Below, in pieces: positions 25,320-34,642 of a DNA stretch of 64,000 bases; position 1 is the stretch's first letter; each line of letters starts with the position of its first letter. The notes beneath the pieces were generated by a model, which saw nothing but the letters and a program-made list of their open reading frames with translations, did not search any database and was not told the DNA's origin. Position numbers and translations under genes: made by a program. Where the stretch lies: assembly GCF_009931655.1 (NCBI RefSeq), contig NZ_CP047984.1:3675001-3739000 (forward strand). Reading direction: 5' to 3'. This DNA is from Pontibacter russatus (lineage in GTDB: Bacteria > Bacteroidota > Bacteroidia > Cytophagales > Hymenobacteraceae).

Positions 25320-25353
25320 AACTTCATATTAGTTTGTTAAGTGAATCCATTCA

Positions 25354-25408
25354 GCTCACCGGTGCTCCCATATATAATATAGGGCGTAAACCGGTGAGCA
25401 GTTTTTTT
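25354..25408 (+). terminator. Rho-independent terminator after susD
   Basis: GCTCACCGGT (25354-25363) and ACCGGTGAGC (25390-25399) form a perfect 10-base stem, followed by a run of seven T. It ends the susCD transcript before the separately started peptidase gene. Confidence 0.8.
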
Positions 25409-25451
25409 AAGCTATGCCACCCTAGGCGCAGCGGCCGCCTTCTTTGTCGGT

Positions 25452-25475
25452 TAATATAGTATCAGGATTGGTTAG
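25452..25475 (+). promoter_or_regulatory. Shared motif upstream of the S9 peptidase gene
   Basis: TAATATAGTATCAGGATTGG followed by TTAG is identical over 24 bases to the copy at 33370-33393 and similar to 20276-20300. The three copies precede three transcription units of the same locus, about 70-430 bases from the starts. It is not palindromic. It may be a regulator site or part of a small repeat. Confidence 0.45.
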
Positions 25476-25542
25476 TATGCAGAAGGTGTTTTTCCGGATT
25501 AAGCTGTTAATTGCTAAAGCGAACACCCAAACCAGGAAGAGG

Positions 25543-27876
25543 ATGGCTATTCCCCATATATACACTAACACGGCAACGTCTCCTTCAGCCCCCCGTCCCA
25601 TCCGCGCCCGGGTGCTCCTGCTGGCGGTACTTTTTGTGTGCCAAATAGCGGCTCTTCGGGCACAGGGCACACGCGAGGATTACCAACGCGCCGAAGCGAT
25701 GAAGGAGGTGATGGACGGGAAGATGTACCACGCCCCCGCAGGTTTTCACTGGCTGGACGGGGAAGAAAAGTTCTGGTACGTGAAGCAGACGCCAAAAGGC
25801 AGCGAGTTTATGCTGGTGGATGCGCAGAAGCGCTCTAAAAAGGCCGCTTTCGACCAGGAGCGGCTGGCCAAAGCCCTCTCCGCAGCCACAGGCCAGGAGG
25901 TGGCGCCTTGCAAACTGCCCTTCTCCAGGATAACCTTTTCAGACAAAGGCAGGGAACTGGGCTTCGAGCACGGCGGCAAGGTGTGGAGTATGTCGCTTCG
26001 CAATTACAAGCTGCAGGAAAAAGGACCCGCCGAGCAGCGCGAGAACGGGTATTGGGGCGGCGGAAGAGACGAACTGGCCAACAAACCCGTTCCCTCCCCC
26101 GATAGCCAGTGGGTGGCTTTCATCAAAAACTATAATTTATATATACGCCCGGCCGGGGACGATAATAAAAAAGAGGAACACCAGCTGAGTTTTGACGGAT
26201 CGGAGGGAGAGTACTACTCCTCCTATATCTCCTGGTCTCCGGACTCAAAAAAACTGGCGACCAACAAGGTGCGCCCGGGCCAGGAGCACGTGATTTACCT
26301 GCTCGAGTCCTCGCCCGAAGACCAGCTGCAGCCCAAGCTGCATACCCGTAATTACCTGAAGCCGGGCGATGCCCTGCCCCAGAAATCCCCGCAACTCTTC
26401 CTGGTGGATAAGAAGCAGCAGGTGCGTGTGGACCCGGCCCCTTTCCATCCAAGCGAGCAGTACAGCCTTTCGAACCCAAGCTGGCGCAACGACGGGCGCG
26501 CCTTCACGCTGGAGTACAACGAGCGCGGCCACCAGGCCTATAAGGTGCTGGAGGTGGACGGCGTGACGGGCGGGGTGAAAGAACTGATCAAAGAGGAGAG
26601 CAAGACTTTCATCGACTACAGCGGCAAGAAGTACCGCCACGACGTAGGGGACGGCAAGGAGATTATATGGGCCTCAGAGCGTGACGGCTGGAACCACCTC
26701 TACCTGTATGACGGGGAGACGGGGAAGGTAAAGAACCAGATAACCAAAGGCGATTGGGTCGTGCGCGGGGTGATGTACGTAGATGAGGCGGCGCGGCGCA
26801 TTGTGTTTGCGGGCAGCGGCCGGGAGCAGGGGCAGGACCCATATCTGATCCAGTACTACAAAATAAACTTCGACGGCAGTGGCCTGACTCCGCTCACCAC
26901 CGAAAACGGGAACCACGCAGCCACTTTCTCCCCCGATCACGAGTACTTTGTAGACGCCTATTCCAGGGTAGACGAACCACAGGTGGCGGTGCTGCGGCGA
27001 GCCTCGGACGGGAAGGCGGTGATGGAGGTAGAGCGTGCAGACGCCACGGCCTTGTTCAAGGCGGGCTGGAAAGTCCCGGAGGTGTTCACCGCCAAGGCAA
27101 GAGACGGCCAGACCGATATATGGGGCATCATCATCCGGCCCAGCAACTTCGACCCGGCCAAGAAGTACCCCATCATCGAATACATATACGCTGGCCCCCA
27201 CAGCTCTTTCGTGCCTAAATCATTCAGCTCCGACTTCCGCTACCGGTTTTTGCATGAACTGGCGGAACTGGGCTTCATTGTGGTGCAACTGGATGGCATG
27301 GGCACCTCCAACCGCTCAAAGGCATTTCACGATGTGTGCTGGCAGAACCTGAAGGACGCGGGATTCCCGGACAGGATTAAGTGGATTAAAGCTGCCGCCC
27401 AGAAATATCCCTATATGGACACAGCGCGTGTGGGCATCTTCGGCAACTCCGCCGGAGGGCAGAGCTCGGCGGGCGCGCTGCTGTTTCACCCGGAGTTTTA
27501 CAAGGTGGCCGTCTCTTCCTCAGGCTGCCACGACAACCGCATGGACAAGATCTGGTGGAACGAGCAGTGGATGGGCAAGGTCGGCCCGCACTACGCGGCG
27601 TCCTCCAACGTGGAGAACGCGCACAAGCTGCAGGGCAAACTGCTGCTGATTCTGGGAGAGATGGACGACAACGTGGACCCGGCTTCCTCGCTGCAGCTGG
27701 TCAACGCCCTGATCAAGGCCAACAAGAACTTTGATTTCCTGATGGTGCCGGGCATGGGCCACTCGCTGGGCGGCGACTACGGCGAGCACAAAAGGCGCGA
27801 CTTCTTTGTGCGGCACCTGCTGGGGGTGGAGCCGCCGGAGTGGGAAGGGCAGCAGGCCACCACGCCAAAATCATAG
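25543..27876 (+). CDS. S9-family serine peptidase, DPP-IV/prolyl-peptidase type (1)
   Basis: The frame is open from 25444, but the ATG at 25543 best fits the signal region (RARVLLLAVLFVCQIAALRAQ), giving 777 residues; ATG 25477 is an alternative. An N-terminal beta-propeller with repeated SPDSKKLA/SWRNDGRAF motifs precedes the alpha/beta-hydrolase domain. The triad is Ser636 in GNSAGG, Asp708 in GEMDDNVD and His740 in GMGHSLGG. It lacks the Glu-Glu motif of true dipeptidyl peptidase IV, so it may be a prolyl tri-/oligopeptidase-like enzyme. It is secreted to the periplasm or surface, where it would cut proline- or hydroxyproline-containing peptides. Confidence 0.88.
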   Translation: MAIPHIYTNTATSPSAPRPIRARVLLLAVLFVCQIAALRAQGTREDYQRAEAMKEVMDGKMYHAPAGFHWLDGEEKFWYVKQTPKGSEFMLVDAQKRSKKAAFDQERLAKALSAATGQEVAPCKLPFSRITFSDKGRELGFEHGGKVWSMSLRNYKLQEKGPAEQRENGYWGGGRDELANKPVPSPDSQWVAFIKNYNLYIRPAGDDNKKEEHQLSFDGSEGEYYSSYISWSPDSKKLATNKVRPGQEHVIYLLESSPEDQLQPKLHTRNYLKPGDALPQKSPQLFLVDKKQQVRVDPAPFHPSEQYSLSNPSWRNDGRAFTLEYNERGHQAYKVLEVDGVTGGVKELIKEESKTFIDYSGKKYRHDVGDGKEIIWASERDGWNHLYLYDGETGKVKNQITKGDWVVRGVMYVDEAARRIVFAGSGREQGQDPYLIQYYKINFDGSGLTPLTTENGNHAATFSPDHEYFVDAYSRVDEPQVAVLRRASDGKAVMEVERADATALFKAGWKVPEVFTAKARDGQTDIWGIIIRPSNFDPAKKYPIIEYIYAGPHSSFVPKSFSSDFRYRFLHELAELGFIVVQLDGMGTSNRSKAFHDVCWQNLKDAGFPDRIKWIKAAAQKYPYMDTARVGIFGNSAGGQSSAGALLFHPEFYKVAVSSSGCHDNRMDKIWWNEQWMGKVGPHYAASSNVENAHKLQGKLLLILGEMDDNVDPASSLQLVNALIKANKNFDFLMVPGMGHSLGGDYGEHKRRDFFVRHLLGVEPPEWEGQQATTPKS

Positions 27877-27948
27877 CGAAAGCCTTACCGGGTGCTGGAC
27901 CTGCCCGGCCGGAAACAAAGCAGTGAGGTTAGTTATATAGAACGTAGG

Positions 27949-28842
27949 TTACACCAGCGGCTGCGGGGCAGCGTACTTTTCCCGATGCAGCTTCACGTAC
28001 TCGGACGGGGTATAGGAGGTGATGTTTTTAAACTGGCGGTTGAAGTAGGAGATATTGTCGAAGCCGCAGTCGAAGGCTGTTTCGCGGACATTCCACCTGT
28101 CTTCGATGAGCAAGCGGCAGGCATGGCCAATACGGATCTCGTTCAGGAAGCTGGAGAAAGTTTTGCGGGTATGCTGCTTAAAGTAGCGGCAGAAAGCGTT
28201 GACGCTCATGTTGGCGATACTGGCTGCCTCCTGCAGTTTCACTTCCTCCGAGAAGTTGTTCATGATGTAGGTAAACACATCGTTGATCTTCTTGCTGTCG
28301 GAGTCGTTCTGAGGCCCGTCGAAGCCCACCGACGAGAGCGGCTCCAGTTCTTTGGACAAGGACAGCAGGTGGAGGATGGTGAAAAGCTGGATCATCCGCT
28401 CAAAGCCATCCAGGCGGAGCATCTGCTGAACCAAAGCGGTAATCCTGTTTTTCGTTTCGCCCTTGATGCGAATGCCCCGCTTGGAGTAGAGCAGCAGCTT
28501 GTGGACAGGGTAAGCCTCGGGAAGCGACAGGAAATGCTCACCGAACGATTCTGTCTGGAAAAAGACGGAGATATTCTCCACCTTTAGAACTGAGCCCTGC
28601 TCATAGTAGCGTTTGTCGTTGCGGAACACGTGCGGCAGGTTAGGGCCGAGCAGCAACAGGTCTCCGGAGTTGAAGCTGCCGATGCTGTCGCCGATAAACT
28701 GCGTGCCGGAGCCTTCGCAGATGAACATAATCTGGACCTCGGGGTGGAAATGCAGGTTTTCATAGAAGTGCGGCTGCACCTCGTGCTGCACACGGACAGT
28801 TTCGCCTGATGTTTTAGGTATCTTGAAATAGACTGGTTTCAT
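27949..28842 (-). CDS. AraC-family transcriptional regulator
   Basis: A 297-residue regulator. The N-terminal cupin (HFYENLHFHPEVQIMFICEGSGTQFIGD, about residues 25-60) is a small-molecule sensor. The C-terminal double helix-turn-helix (about 190-290) has VKLQEAASIANMSVNAFCRYFKQHTRKTF and ETAFDCGFDNISYFNRQFKNITSYTPSEYVK. It stands opposite to the flanking peptidase and GH127 genes and is the only regulator in the locus. It most likely senses a sugar or amino-acid product and activates the locus. Confidence 0.92.
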   Translation of the reverse strand: MKPVYFKIPKTSGETVRVQHEVQPHFYENLHFHPEVQIMFICEGSGTQFIGDSIGSFNSGDLLLLGPNLPHVFRNDKRYYEQGSVLKVENISVFFQTESFGEHFLSLPEAYPVHKLLLYSKRGIRIKGETKNRITALVQQMLRLDGFERMIQLFTILHLLSLSKELEPLSSVGFDGPQNDSDSKKINDVFTYIMNNFSEEVKLQEAASIANMSVNAFCRYFKQHTRKTFSSFLNEIRIGHACRLLIEDRWNVRETAFDCGFDNISYFNRQFKNITSYTPSEYVKLHREKYAAPQPLV

Positions 28843-29213
28843 GGTGCTGCTTGGTCTGCATCCGGCAATGTTACCTTTAAGTTAAGCAAAATAAGAAACA
28901 CCGCAGTAATATGCTGCCATGATAAGGGGAGATATTGGAAATTAGGGACGCGGGATGGCTTTGTTGCCGCCTTGGAATAAAGGCCACCGTACTCCGGCAC
29001 AAAACGGTAAAAAGATAAGCTGGCGGAGGACAATTATTTTCTGAGAATCATAACTTTAAGTGCTTGAATACACTTGCAGCGACTTATATGCAAGGCCCCA
29101 TATAAAAGCTTATATATAAATCACTGTGTTATGGAAGGAGTTTTTATATATCCTGGTTTACAGTTGATCAAATCCAGCATTTACCAATTCATTCTATATA
29201 TAAACTGAGCAGC
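28843..29213. other. Divergent promoter region between the AraC and GH127 genes
   Basis: The stretch is AT-rich near GH127, with several tatata words. A minus-strand TTACCTTTAA at about 28869-28878 resembles the -7 element for the regulator. No further gene or shared motif was found. Confidence 0.4.
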
Positions 29214-31172
29214 ATGAAAAAGACATTATATGCCGCATTCGCTTTCACCTTGCTCCTGCCAGGCGCTTTTGCGCAGGCACAGCATGTGGAGCCGGTGAAA
29301 TTCTCCAAAGTCACCATCACGGATGGCTTTTGGAAACCCCGCATCGACCAGGTGGCCACGGTGACGATTCCGGTCTGCATTGAGCAAACGGAGGTGAAAA
29401 CCCCGCGTATCCGGAACTTCGAGATCGCGGCCGGGCTGAAGGAGGGCAAGTTTGAAGGCATCTTCTACGATGATTCGGATGTCTACAAGGCGCTGGAGGC
29501 GATTGCCTATTCGCTGAACAACAGGCCGGACGCTGAACTGGAGCAGAAGGCGGACCAGTGGATTGACCTGATTGCCAAGGCCCAGCAGCCGGACGGCTAT
29601 ATCAACACCTATTACACGCTGCAGTTTCCGGAGAAGCGCTGGACGGACATGAGCATGCACGAGGATTATAACGGCGGCCACCTGATCGAAGCTGCCGTCG
29701 CCTACTACGATGCAACCGGCAAAAAGAAGTTGCTCGACGTTGCCACCAAATTCGCGGACCATTTCGCTTCCTTGTTTGGCCCCGGAAAGCAACATTGGGT
29801 GACGGGCCACCAGGAACTGGAACTGGCCCTGGTAAAGCTGTATAAAACCACCGGCAACAAAAAATACCTGGACATGGCAGACTGGCTACTGGCAGAGCGC
29901 GGCCGTAAAGTGGCCAAGGGATATACCTGGACCGACTGGAAAGACACGGCCTATGCCCAGGACGTGCTGCCGGTAAAGCTGCAGAAGCAGATCACGGGCC
30001 ATGCGGTGCGGGCCATGTATATGTACACCGGCGCGGCGGATGTGGCTACCCAGACAGGCGACAAAGGCTATATGAACGCCATGAAAGACGTATGGGAGGA
30101 TGTGGTGTACCGCAACATGTACATCACGGGCGGCATCGGTTCTTCAGGCCGGAACGAGGGGTTCTCGGAGGATTATGATCTGCCGAACGAGCAGGCCTAC
30201 AGCGAGACCTGTGCCTCCGTGGGGATGGTTTTCTGGAACCAGCGCATGAACTCCCTCACCGGCGACAGCAAGTATGCCGATGTGCTGGAACGCAGCCTGT
30301 ATAACGGCGCCCTGGACGGGTTGTCGCTGAGCGGCGACCGGTTCTTTTACGGCAACCCGCTGGCCTCGAAGGGACAGCACCAGCGCAGCGAGTGGTTTGG
30401 CACCGCCTGTTGCCCCGCCAACATCTCCCGCCTGATCGCCTCCCTCGGAAACTATATCTACGCGCAGGCAGGCGACGGCATATGGGTGAACCTGTACGTA
30501 GGCAGCAACACCACGTTTGACATCGGGAACAAGCAGATTCCGGTAGAGATGAAGACCAATTACCCCTGGGAAGGCAATGTGGCGATCACCCTGAACCCCA
30601 AATCAGCGACAAAATCGGCCCTGCACCTGCGCATCCCGGGCTGGGTGCAGGGTGATCCCGTTCCCGGGGATTTATACAGTTTCATGGACCAGGCGCCGGC
30701 TACGTTCACGGTGCTGCTGAATGGCAAACCCGTACCGTATAAAATGGACAAAGGCTACGCCGTGGTAGACCGGAAGTGGAAAAAAGGAGATAAGTTAGAG
30801 CTGAACTTCCCGATGGAGGTGAAGAAGGTCGTGTCGAAAGAAAGCTTGGTATATAACAACAACAGAATTGCGCTGCAGCGAGGCCCACTGGTGTATTGTG
30901 TGGAAGGCGTGGATAACGACAAACAGGCCTGGAACATGGTGGTGCCTGCCAATACCGTTTTCGATGCAGCCTATAATAAGGACCTGCTGAACGGCGTGGT
31001 TACCTTGAAGGCAGAAGTGCCCGTGGTGAATGTAGGTGCCGACGGCTTGTCTGCCACTACCTCCAAAAAGACCATCACGGCCATCCCGTACTATGCCTGG
31101 GCGAACCGTGGTAAAAGCCCGATGCAGGTCTGGCTTCCCACTAAAATCAACGACATCAAACTGAATTACTGA
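29214..31172 (+). CDS. Glycoside hydrolase family 127, beta-L-arabinofuranosidase
   Basis: A 652-residue secreted enzyme (signal ends near AFAQAQ). Barrel landmarks include GLKEGKFEGIFYDDSDVYKALE, QQPDGYINTYYT and HWVTGHQELELAL. The catalytic and zinc set known from Bifidobacterium HypBA1 is present: Glu315 (RNEGF), Glu331 and Cys333 (SETCA), Cys399-Cys400 (GTACCPAN). HypBA1 removes beta-L-arabinofuranose from arabino-oligosaccharides attached to hydroxyproline in extensins. Its neighbours degrade hydroxyproline, which makes that substrate attractive here. The assignment to GH127 is firm; the exact linkage is inferred. Confidence 0.93.
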   Translation: MKKTLYAAFAFTLLLPGAFAQAQHVEPVKFSKVTITDGFWKPRIDQVATVTIPVCIEQTEVKTPRIRNFEIAAGLKEGKFEGIFYDDSDVYKALEAIAYSLNNRPDAELEQKADQWIDLIAKAQQPDGYINTYYTLQFPEKRWTDMSMHEDYNGGHLIEAAVAYYDATGKKKLLDVATKFADHFASLFGPGKQHWVTGHQELELALVKLYKTTGNKKYLDMADWLLAERGRKVAKGYTWTDWKDTAYAQDVLPVKLQKQITGHAVRAMYMYTGAADVATQTGDKGYMNAMKDVWEDVVYRNMYITGGIGSSGRNEGFSEDYDLPNEQAYSETCASVGMVFWNQRMNSLTGDSKYADVLERSLYNGALDGLSLSGDRFFYGNPLASKGQHQRSEWFGTACCPANISRLIASLGNYIYAQAGDGIWVNLYVGSNTTFDIGNKQIPVEMKTNYPWEGNVAITLNPKSATKSALHLRIPGWVQGDPVPGDLYSFMDQAPATFTVLLNGKPVPYKMDKGYAVVDRKWKKGDKLELNFPMEVKKVVSKESLVYNNNRIALQRGPLVYCVEGVDNDKQAWNMVVPANTVFDAAYNKDLLNGVVTLKAEVPVVNVGADGLSATTSKKTITAIPYYAWANRGKSPMQVWLPTKINDIKLNY

Positions 31173-31254
31173 GCGCCTGCAAAGGATAGGAAGCAAGCCT
31201 GGCGACAGCGCCCGAAGGCATAAAGCGTTCAAAAATCGAAATTTATATATAAAG

Positions 31255-32907
31255 ATGGCAAACGTGCTCTTCAGGGTGCTGAGTATTTTCCTGCTGCTGG
31301 CCGCCACGGCTGGCGCCTACGCACAAACCCCGCAATTTACGCATCAGGATACCCTGCGCGGTTCTATCACAAAAGAGAGGGCCTGGTGGGACCTGACGTA
31401 TTACCACCTGGATGTGCAGGTAAACCCTGCAGACAGCACCATCCGGGGAGTAAACACGGTACAGTACCGGGTATTGGAGCCGAATCAGACGCTGCAACTT
31501 GACCTGCAGGCGCCGATGGAAATAGAGAAGGCGGTACAGAATGGGCAGGAGCTGAAGTTCAGGAGGGACGGCAACGCTTACTTTTTTCAGGTAGGCGCAA
31601 ACGGACAAAAAGGAGACGTCAACGAGTTGAAAGTGTTCTTCGGGGGGCAGCCCGTCGTGAGCGAGAACCCTCCCTGGAGCGGCGGCCTGACCTGGAAGAA
31701 AGACGCAAACGGAAATCCCTTCGTGGCCAACTCGAACCAGGGTGACGGGGCGAGCCTGTGGTGGCCCTGCAAGGACCATATGTACGATGAGCCGGACAGC
31801 ATGTTGATCAGTGTAACCGTGCCAAAGCATTTGATGGATGTGTCGAACGGGAAGCTCCGGGGTGTCGAAACACGGAACGACAGCACCAAAACCTATCACT
31901 GGTTTGTCTCCAACCCCATCAACAACTACGGCGTGAACATCAGCGTAGGCGACTATGCCCATTTCTCAGAGGTATATAAAGGCGAGAAAGGACCGCTGAA
32001 CTGCGACTATTATGTACTGAAAGAAAACCTGGAGAAAGCCAAATCGCAGTTCAAGGACGTGCCGCGCATGCTGCAGGCGTTCGAGCACTGGTTCGGGCCA
32101 TATCCCTTTTATGAGGATGGCTTTAAACTGATAGAGGTTCCGTATCTGGGGATGGAGCACCAGAGCGCGGTTACTTACGGCAACGGCTTCCAGAACGGCT
32201 ACCGGGGCAGAGACCTGAGCGGCACCGGCTGGGGCCTGAAGTTCGATTTCATCATCATCCATGAATCCGGGCACGAGTGGTTTGCCAATAACATCACCTA
32301 CCGGGATATAGCCGACATGTGGATTCACGAAAGCTTCACGAATTACTCCGAGGGCCTTTTTGTGGAATACCATTATGGCAAGGAGGCCGGCAATGCCTAC
32401 GTGATCGGGACGCGCAGCGGCATCAAAAACGACAAGCCTATCATCGGGACGTATGAGGTTAATTCCCGCGGCTCCGGCGATATGTACCCGAAGGGCGGCA
32501 ACATGCTGCACACCTTGCGGCAGGTGGTAAACGACGACGGGAAGTGGCGCAGCATCCTGCGGGGCCTCAACCGCGACTTCTACCACCAGACCGTGACGAC
32601 GCAGCAGATCGAGGGTTACCTGAGCAAGCACACGGGGCGCAACCTGTCTGCCTTTTTTGATCAGTACCTGCGCGATGTCCGCATTCCCAAACTCGAGTAC
32701 CAGTATGCCGGCAACAAGCTCAGGTACAGATGGAGTAACAGCGTAGCAGGGTTTGATATGCCTGTTTTAGTGACGCTCGGAGGAAAAGAAAAATGGCTGG
32801 AGCCGACCACAGCCTGGCAGGAAATCAAAACCGGCAAAAATAACGCTCCCCTGAAAGTAGACCCTAATTTTTATGTCGAGGCCGCTGAAGTTTCGCCCGT
32901 ACCTTAA
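31255..32907 (+). CDS. M1-family zinc aminopeptidase
   Basis: A 550-residue secreted peptidase (signal about 20-24 residues, ending AYAQ). It has the M1 N-terminal saddle domain, an exopeptidase motif in the variant form YLGMEHQSA in place of GAMEN, and zinc site His336-Glu337-x-x-His340 with Glu359 eighteen residues on (WIHESFTN). It is shorter than full M1 proteins, lacking the helical C-terminal domain, as in many Bacteroidota members. It would trim N-terminal residues from imported peptides. Confidence 0.92.
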   Translation: MANVLFRVLSIFLLLAATAGAYAQTPQFTHQDTLRGSITKERAWWDLTYYHLDVQVNPADSTIRGVNTVQYRVLEPNQTLQLDLQAPMEIEKAVQNGQELKFRRDGNAYFFQVGANGQKGDVNELKVFFGGQPVVSENPPWSGGLTWKKDANGNPFVANSNQGDGASLWWPCKDHMYDEPDSMLISVTVPKHLMDVSNGKLRGVETRNDSTKTYHWFVSNPINNYGVNISVGDYAHFSEVYKGEKGPLNCDYYVLKENLEKAKSQFKDVPRMLQAFEHWFGPYPFYEDGFKLIEVPYLGMEHQSAVTYGNGFQNGYRGRDLSGTGWGLKFDFIIIHESGHEWFANNITYRDIADMWIHESFTNYSEGLFVEYHYGKEAGNAYVIGTRSGIKNDKPIIGTYEVNSRGSGDMYPKGGNMLHTLRQVVNDDGKWRSILRGLNRDFYHQTVTTQQIEGYLSKHTGRNLSAFFDQYLRDVRIPKLEYQYAGNKLRYRWSNSVAGFDMPVLVTLGGKEKWLEPTTAWQEIKTGKNNAPLKVDPNFYVEAAEVSPVP

Positions 32908-32948
32908 ACTAAGGTCAAGAGCACAGACTCATACTCTCAAATCAATAT

Positions 32949-33094
32949 AAGTATGTAAACAAAATTAGATTATACTGTTTGTCATCCTGGAAGGATCTTG
33001 TGTGCGAGCCGCATCAGCGTAACCTCCCTTCTACCAGGTTTCCTCCAGGATGATAATCATTTTTTATTCTTTAAACTAATTATGCCTCATGCTT
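32949..33094. repeat. MITE-like repeat, copy B
   Basis: It shares the interior of copy A (gtcatcctggaaggatcttgt, gcgagccgcat, gtaacctcccttctacca). The ends AAGTATG...AATTAGATTA and TAAACTAATT...CATGCTT are imperfect inverted repeats. It follows the M1 peptidase gene by 41 bases. Confidence 0.65.
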
Positions 33095-33596
33095 ATAACC
33101 TGGCTGATCGACCTTATATGGCATATATAAATGGCATAGCGCTGCGTTACTGCAACCTCGACTGATCCTGTACACCAGCCGCAATCATGGAATTTCCGCC
33201 ACGACGCTTTCAGGACTTCCATATATAACCTTGACTACCGGAACCAGTCCTGCCATCAGGCTCTTGCGGGTAGCGGCATGGCTGGGTGCAGGGAGATGTC
33301 TGATAATCCCTGTGTTTCGCTTATGAAGCAGCCAGGCATGACCATTCGCTACATCGGTTTCATGCAGGATAATATAGTATCAGGATTGGTTAGAATGCAG
33401 ATGGCTTCTTAAGTGTTTTAGCGGTTACTTGCCTAAGCATTCAGGGGGGCGTACGAACAGAAACGCGGGATAAACCCCGGGATAAACCCCAGGGAATGGT
33501 GCCCGGCCTTAGCGCTTAGGTATATATACAGATGCAACCAAACATAATTTTATTCTGATAGAAGATCACTATCAATCACGCTAAAGATTAGTTTTT
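33095..33596. other. Non-coding stretch before the hydroxyproline genes
   Basis: No gene is supported. It contains the third copy of the shared TAATATAGTATCAGGATTGG motif (33370-33394) and a short tandem repeat (cgggataaacccc, gggataaacccc near 33463-33490). An open minus-strand frame (33185 to about 33372) has no start codon or recognised homology and was left out. Confidence 0.45.
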
Positions 33597-34547
33597 ATGA
33601 CGGTAAAATGGGAGGGAGTATTCCCGGCGGTGACCACTAAGTTCACCGAAGACGACAGGCTCAATATGGCGGCCTTTTTAAAGAACGTAGAAGCGCAGCT
33701 TGCGGCAGGCGTAAACGGCATCATCCTGGGGGGCACGCTGGGCGAGGCGAGCACGCTGAGCGAGGAGGAAAAGGCGGTGCTGGTGCGCGAAACAGTGTCT
33801 TTCTCGGCTGGCCGGGTGCCCGTTATCCTCAACATCGCGGAGCAAACCACAGCCGGCGCTATCGCAGCGGCAGCGGCGGCGCGCCGGGACGGGGCCAGCG
33901 GACTGATGCTGCTGCCGCCCATGCGTTACAAGGCCGATGCCCGCGAGACGGTGGCCTTCTTCAAGGCGGTGGCTGCCTCCACCGATCTTCCCATCATGAT
34001 CTACAACAACCCGATCGATTACCGCATTCTGGTGACGCTGGACATGTTCGGGGAGCTGGCTGCGTGCGACAACATTCAGGCGGTGAAAGAGTCGACGCGG
34101 GAGGCAGGCAACATCACCCGGATGCGTAACCGGTTCGGCGACAGGTTCCGCCTGCTTTGCGGGGTAGACACCATCGCCCTAGAGAGCCTGGTGCTCGGAG
34201 CCGACGGCTGGGTGGCCGGTTTGGTGTGCGCTTTCCCTGCCGAGACGGTGGCCATATATGAGTTGGTGAAGGCAGGGCGGCTGGCCGAGGCGGTGGACCT
34301 CAACCGCTGGTTCTTCCCGCTGCTGGAACTGGACGTGCATCCCAAGTTGGTGCAGAACATCAAACTGGCCGAGGTACACACGGGGCTGGGCACCGAGCAG
34401 GTACGCCTGCCGCGCCTGCCGCTGGAGGGAGAGGAGCGCGAGCAGGTGCTGGCTATCATCCAAAAGGCGCTCCAGTCAAGGCCTCGGCTCCCGGAGATCC
34501 CGGAAAAGCAACAGGTATCTCAAAAGGACAGGGTGGCGGCCGAATAA
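33597..34547 (+). CDS. Probable 1-pyrroline-4-hydroxy-2-carboxylate deaminase (DapA family)
   Basis: A 316-residue class I aldolase-type enzyme of the dihydrodipicolinate synthase family. The Schiff-base lysine is Lys164 (AVKESTREAG), with Tyr136 in MIYNNP and the pocket GGTLGEASTLS. It lacks a signal peptide. Its direct neighbours are a proline-racemase-family epimerase and an FAD amino-acid dehydrogenase. That trio is the established hydroxyproline pathway, where this enzyme deaminates the cyclic imine to 2,5-dioxopentanoate. Without context it could be any DapA-like lyase. Confidence 0.82.
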   Translation: MTVKWEGVFPAVTTKFTEDDRLNMAAFLKNVEAQLAAGVNGIILGGTLGEASTLSEEEKAVLVRETVSFSAGRVPVILNIAEQTTAGAIAAAAAARRDGASGLMLLPPMRYKADARETVAFFKAVAASTDLPIMIYNNPIDYRILVTLDMFGELAACDNIQAVKESTREAGNITRMRNRFGDRFRLLCGVDTIALESLVLGADGWVAGLVCAFPAETVAIYELVKAGRLAEAVDLNRWFFPLLELDVHPKLVQNIKLAEVHTGLGTEQVRLPRLPLEGEEREQVLAIIQKALQSRPRLPEIPEKQQVSQKDRVAAE

Positions 34548-34642
34548 CGGATAAAGCGAAGGCAGGCAGGTATACCCCTGTCTGTCTTCGCACACGCTAC
34601 ACGGGCAGCTAACCCATGGCAGTTTACAGGTAAAACGTATAT

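Noticed and set aside
33185..33372. Open minus-strand frame with ordinary-looking protein sequence
   Set aside because: No start codon, no recognised homology, and bordered by a repeat; it may be a gene relic but cannot be supported.
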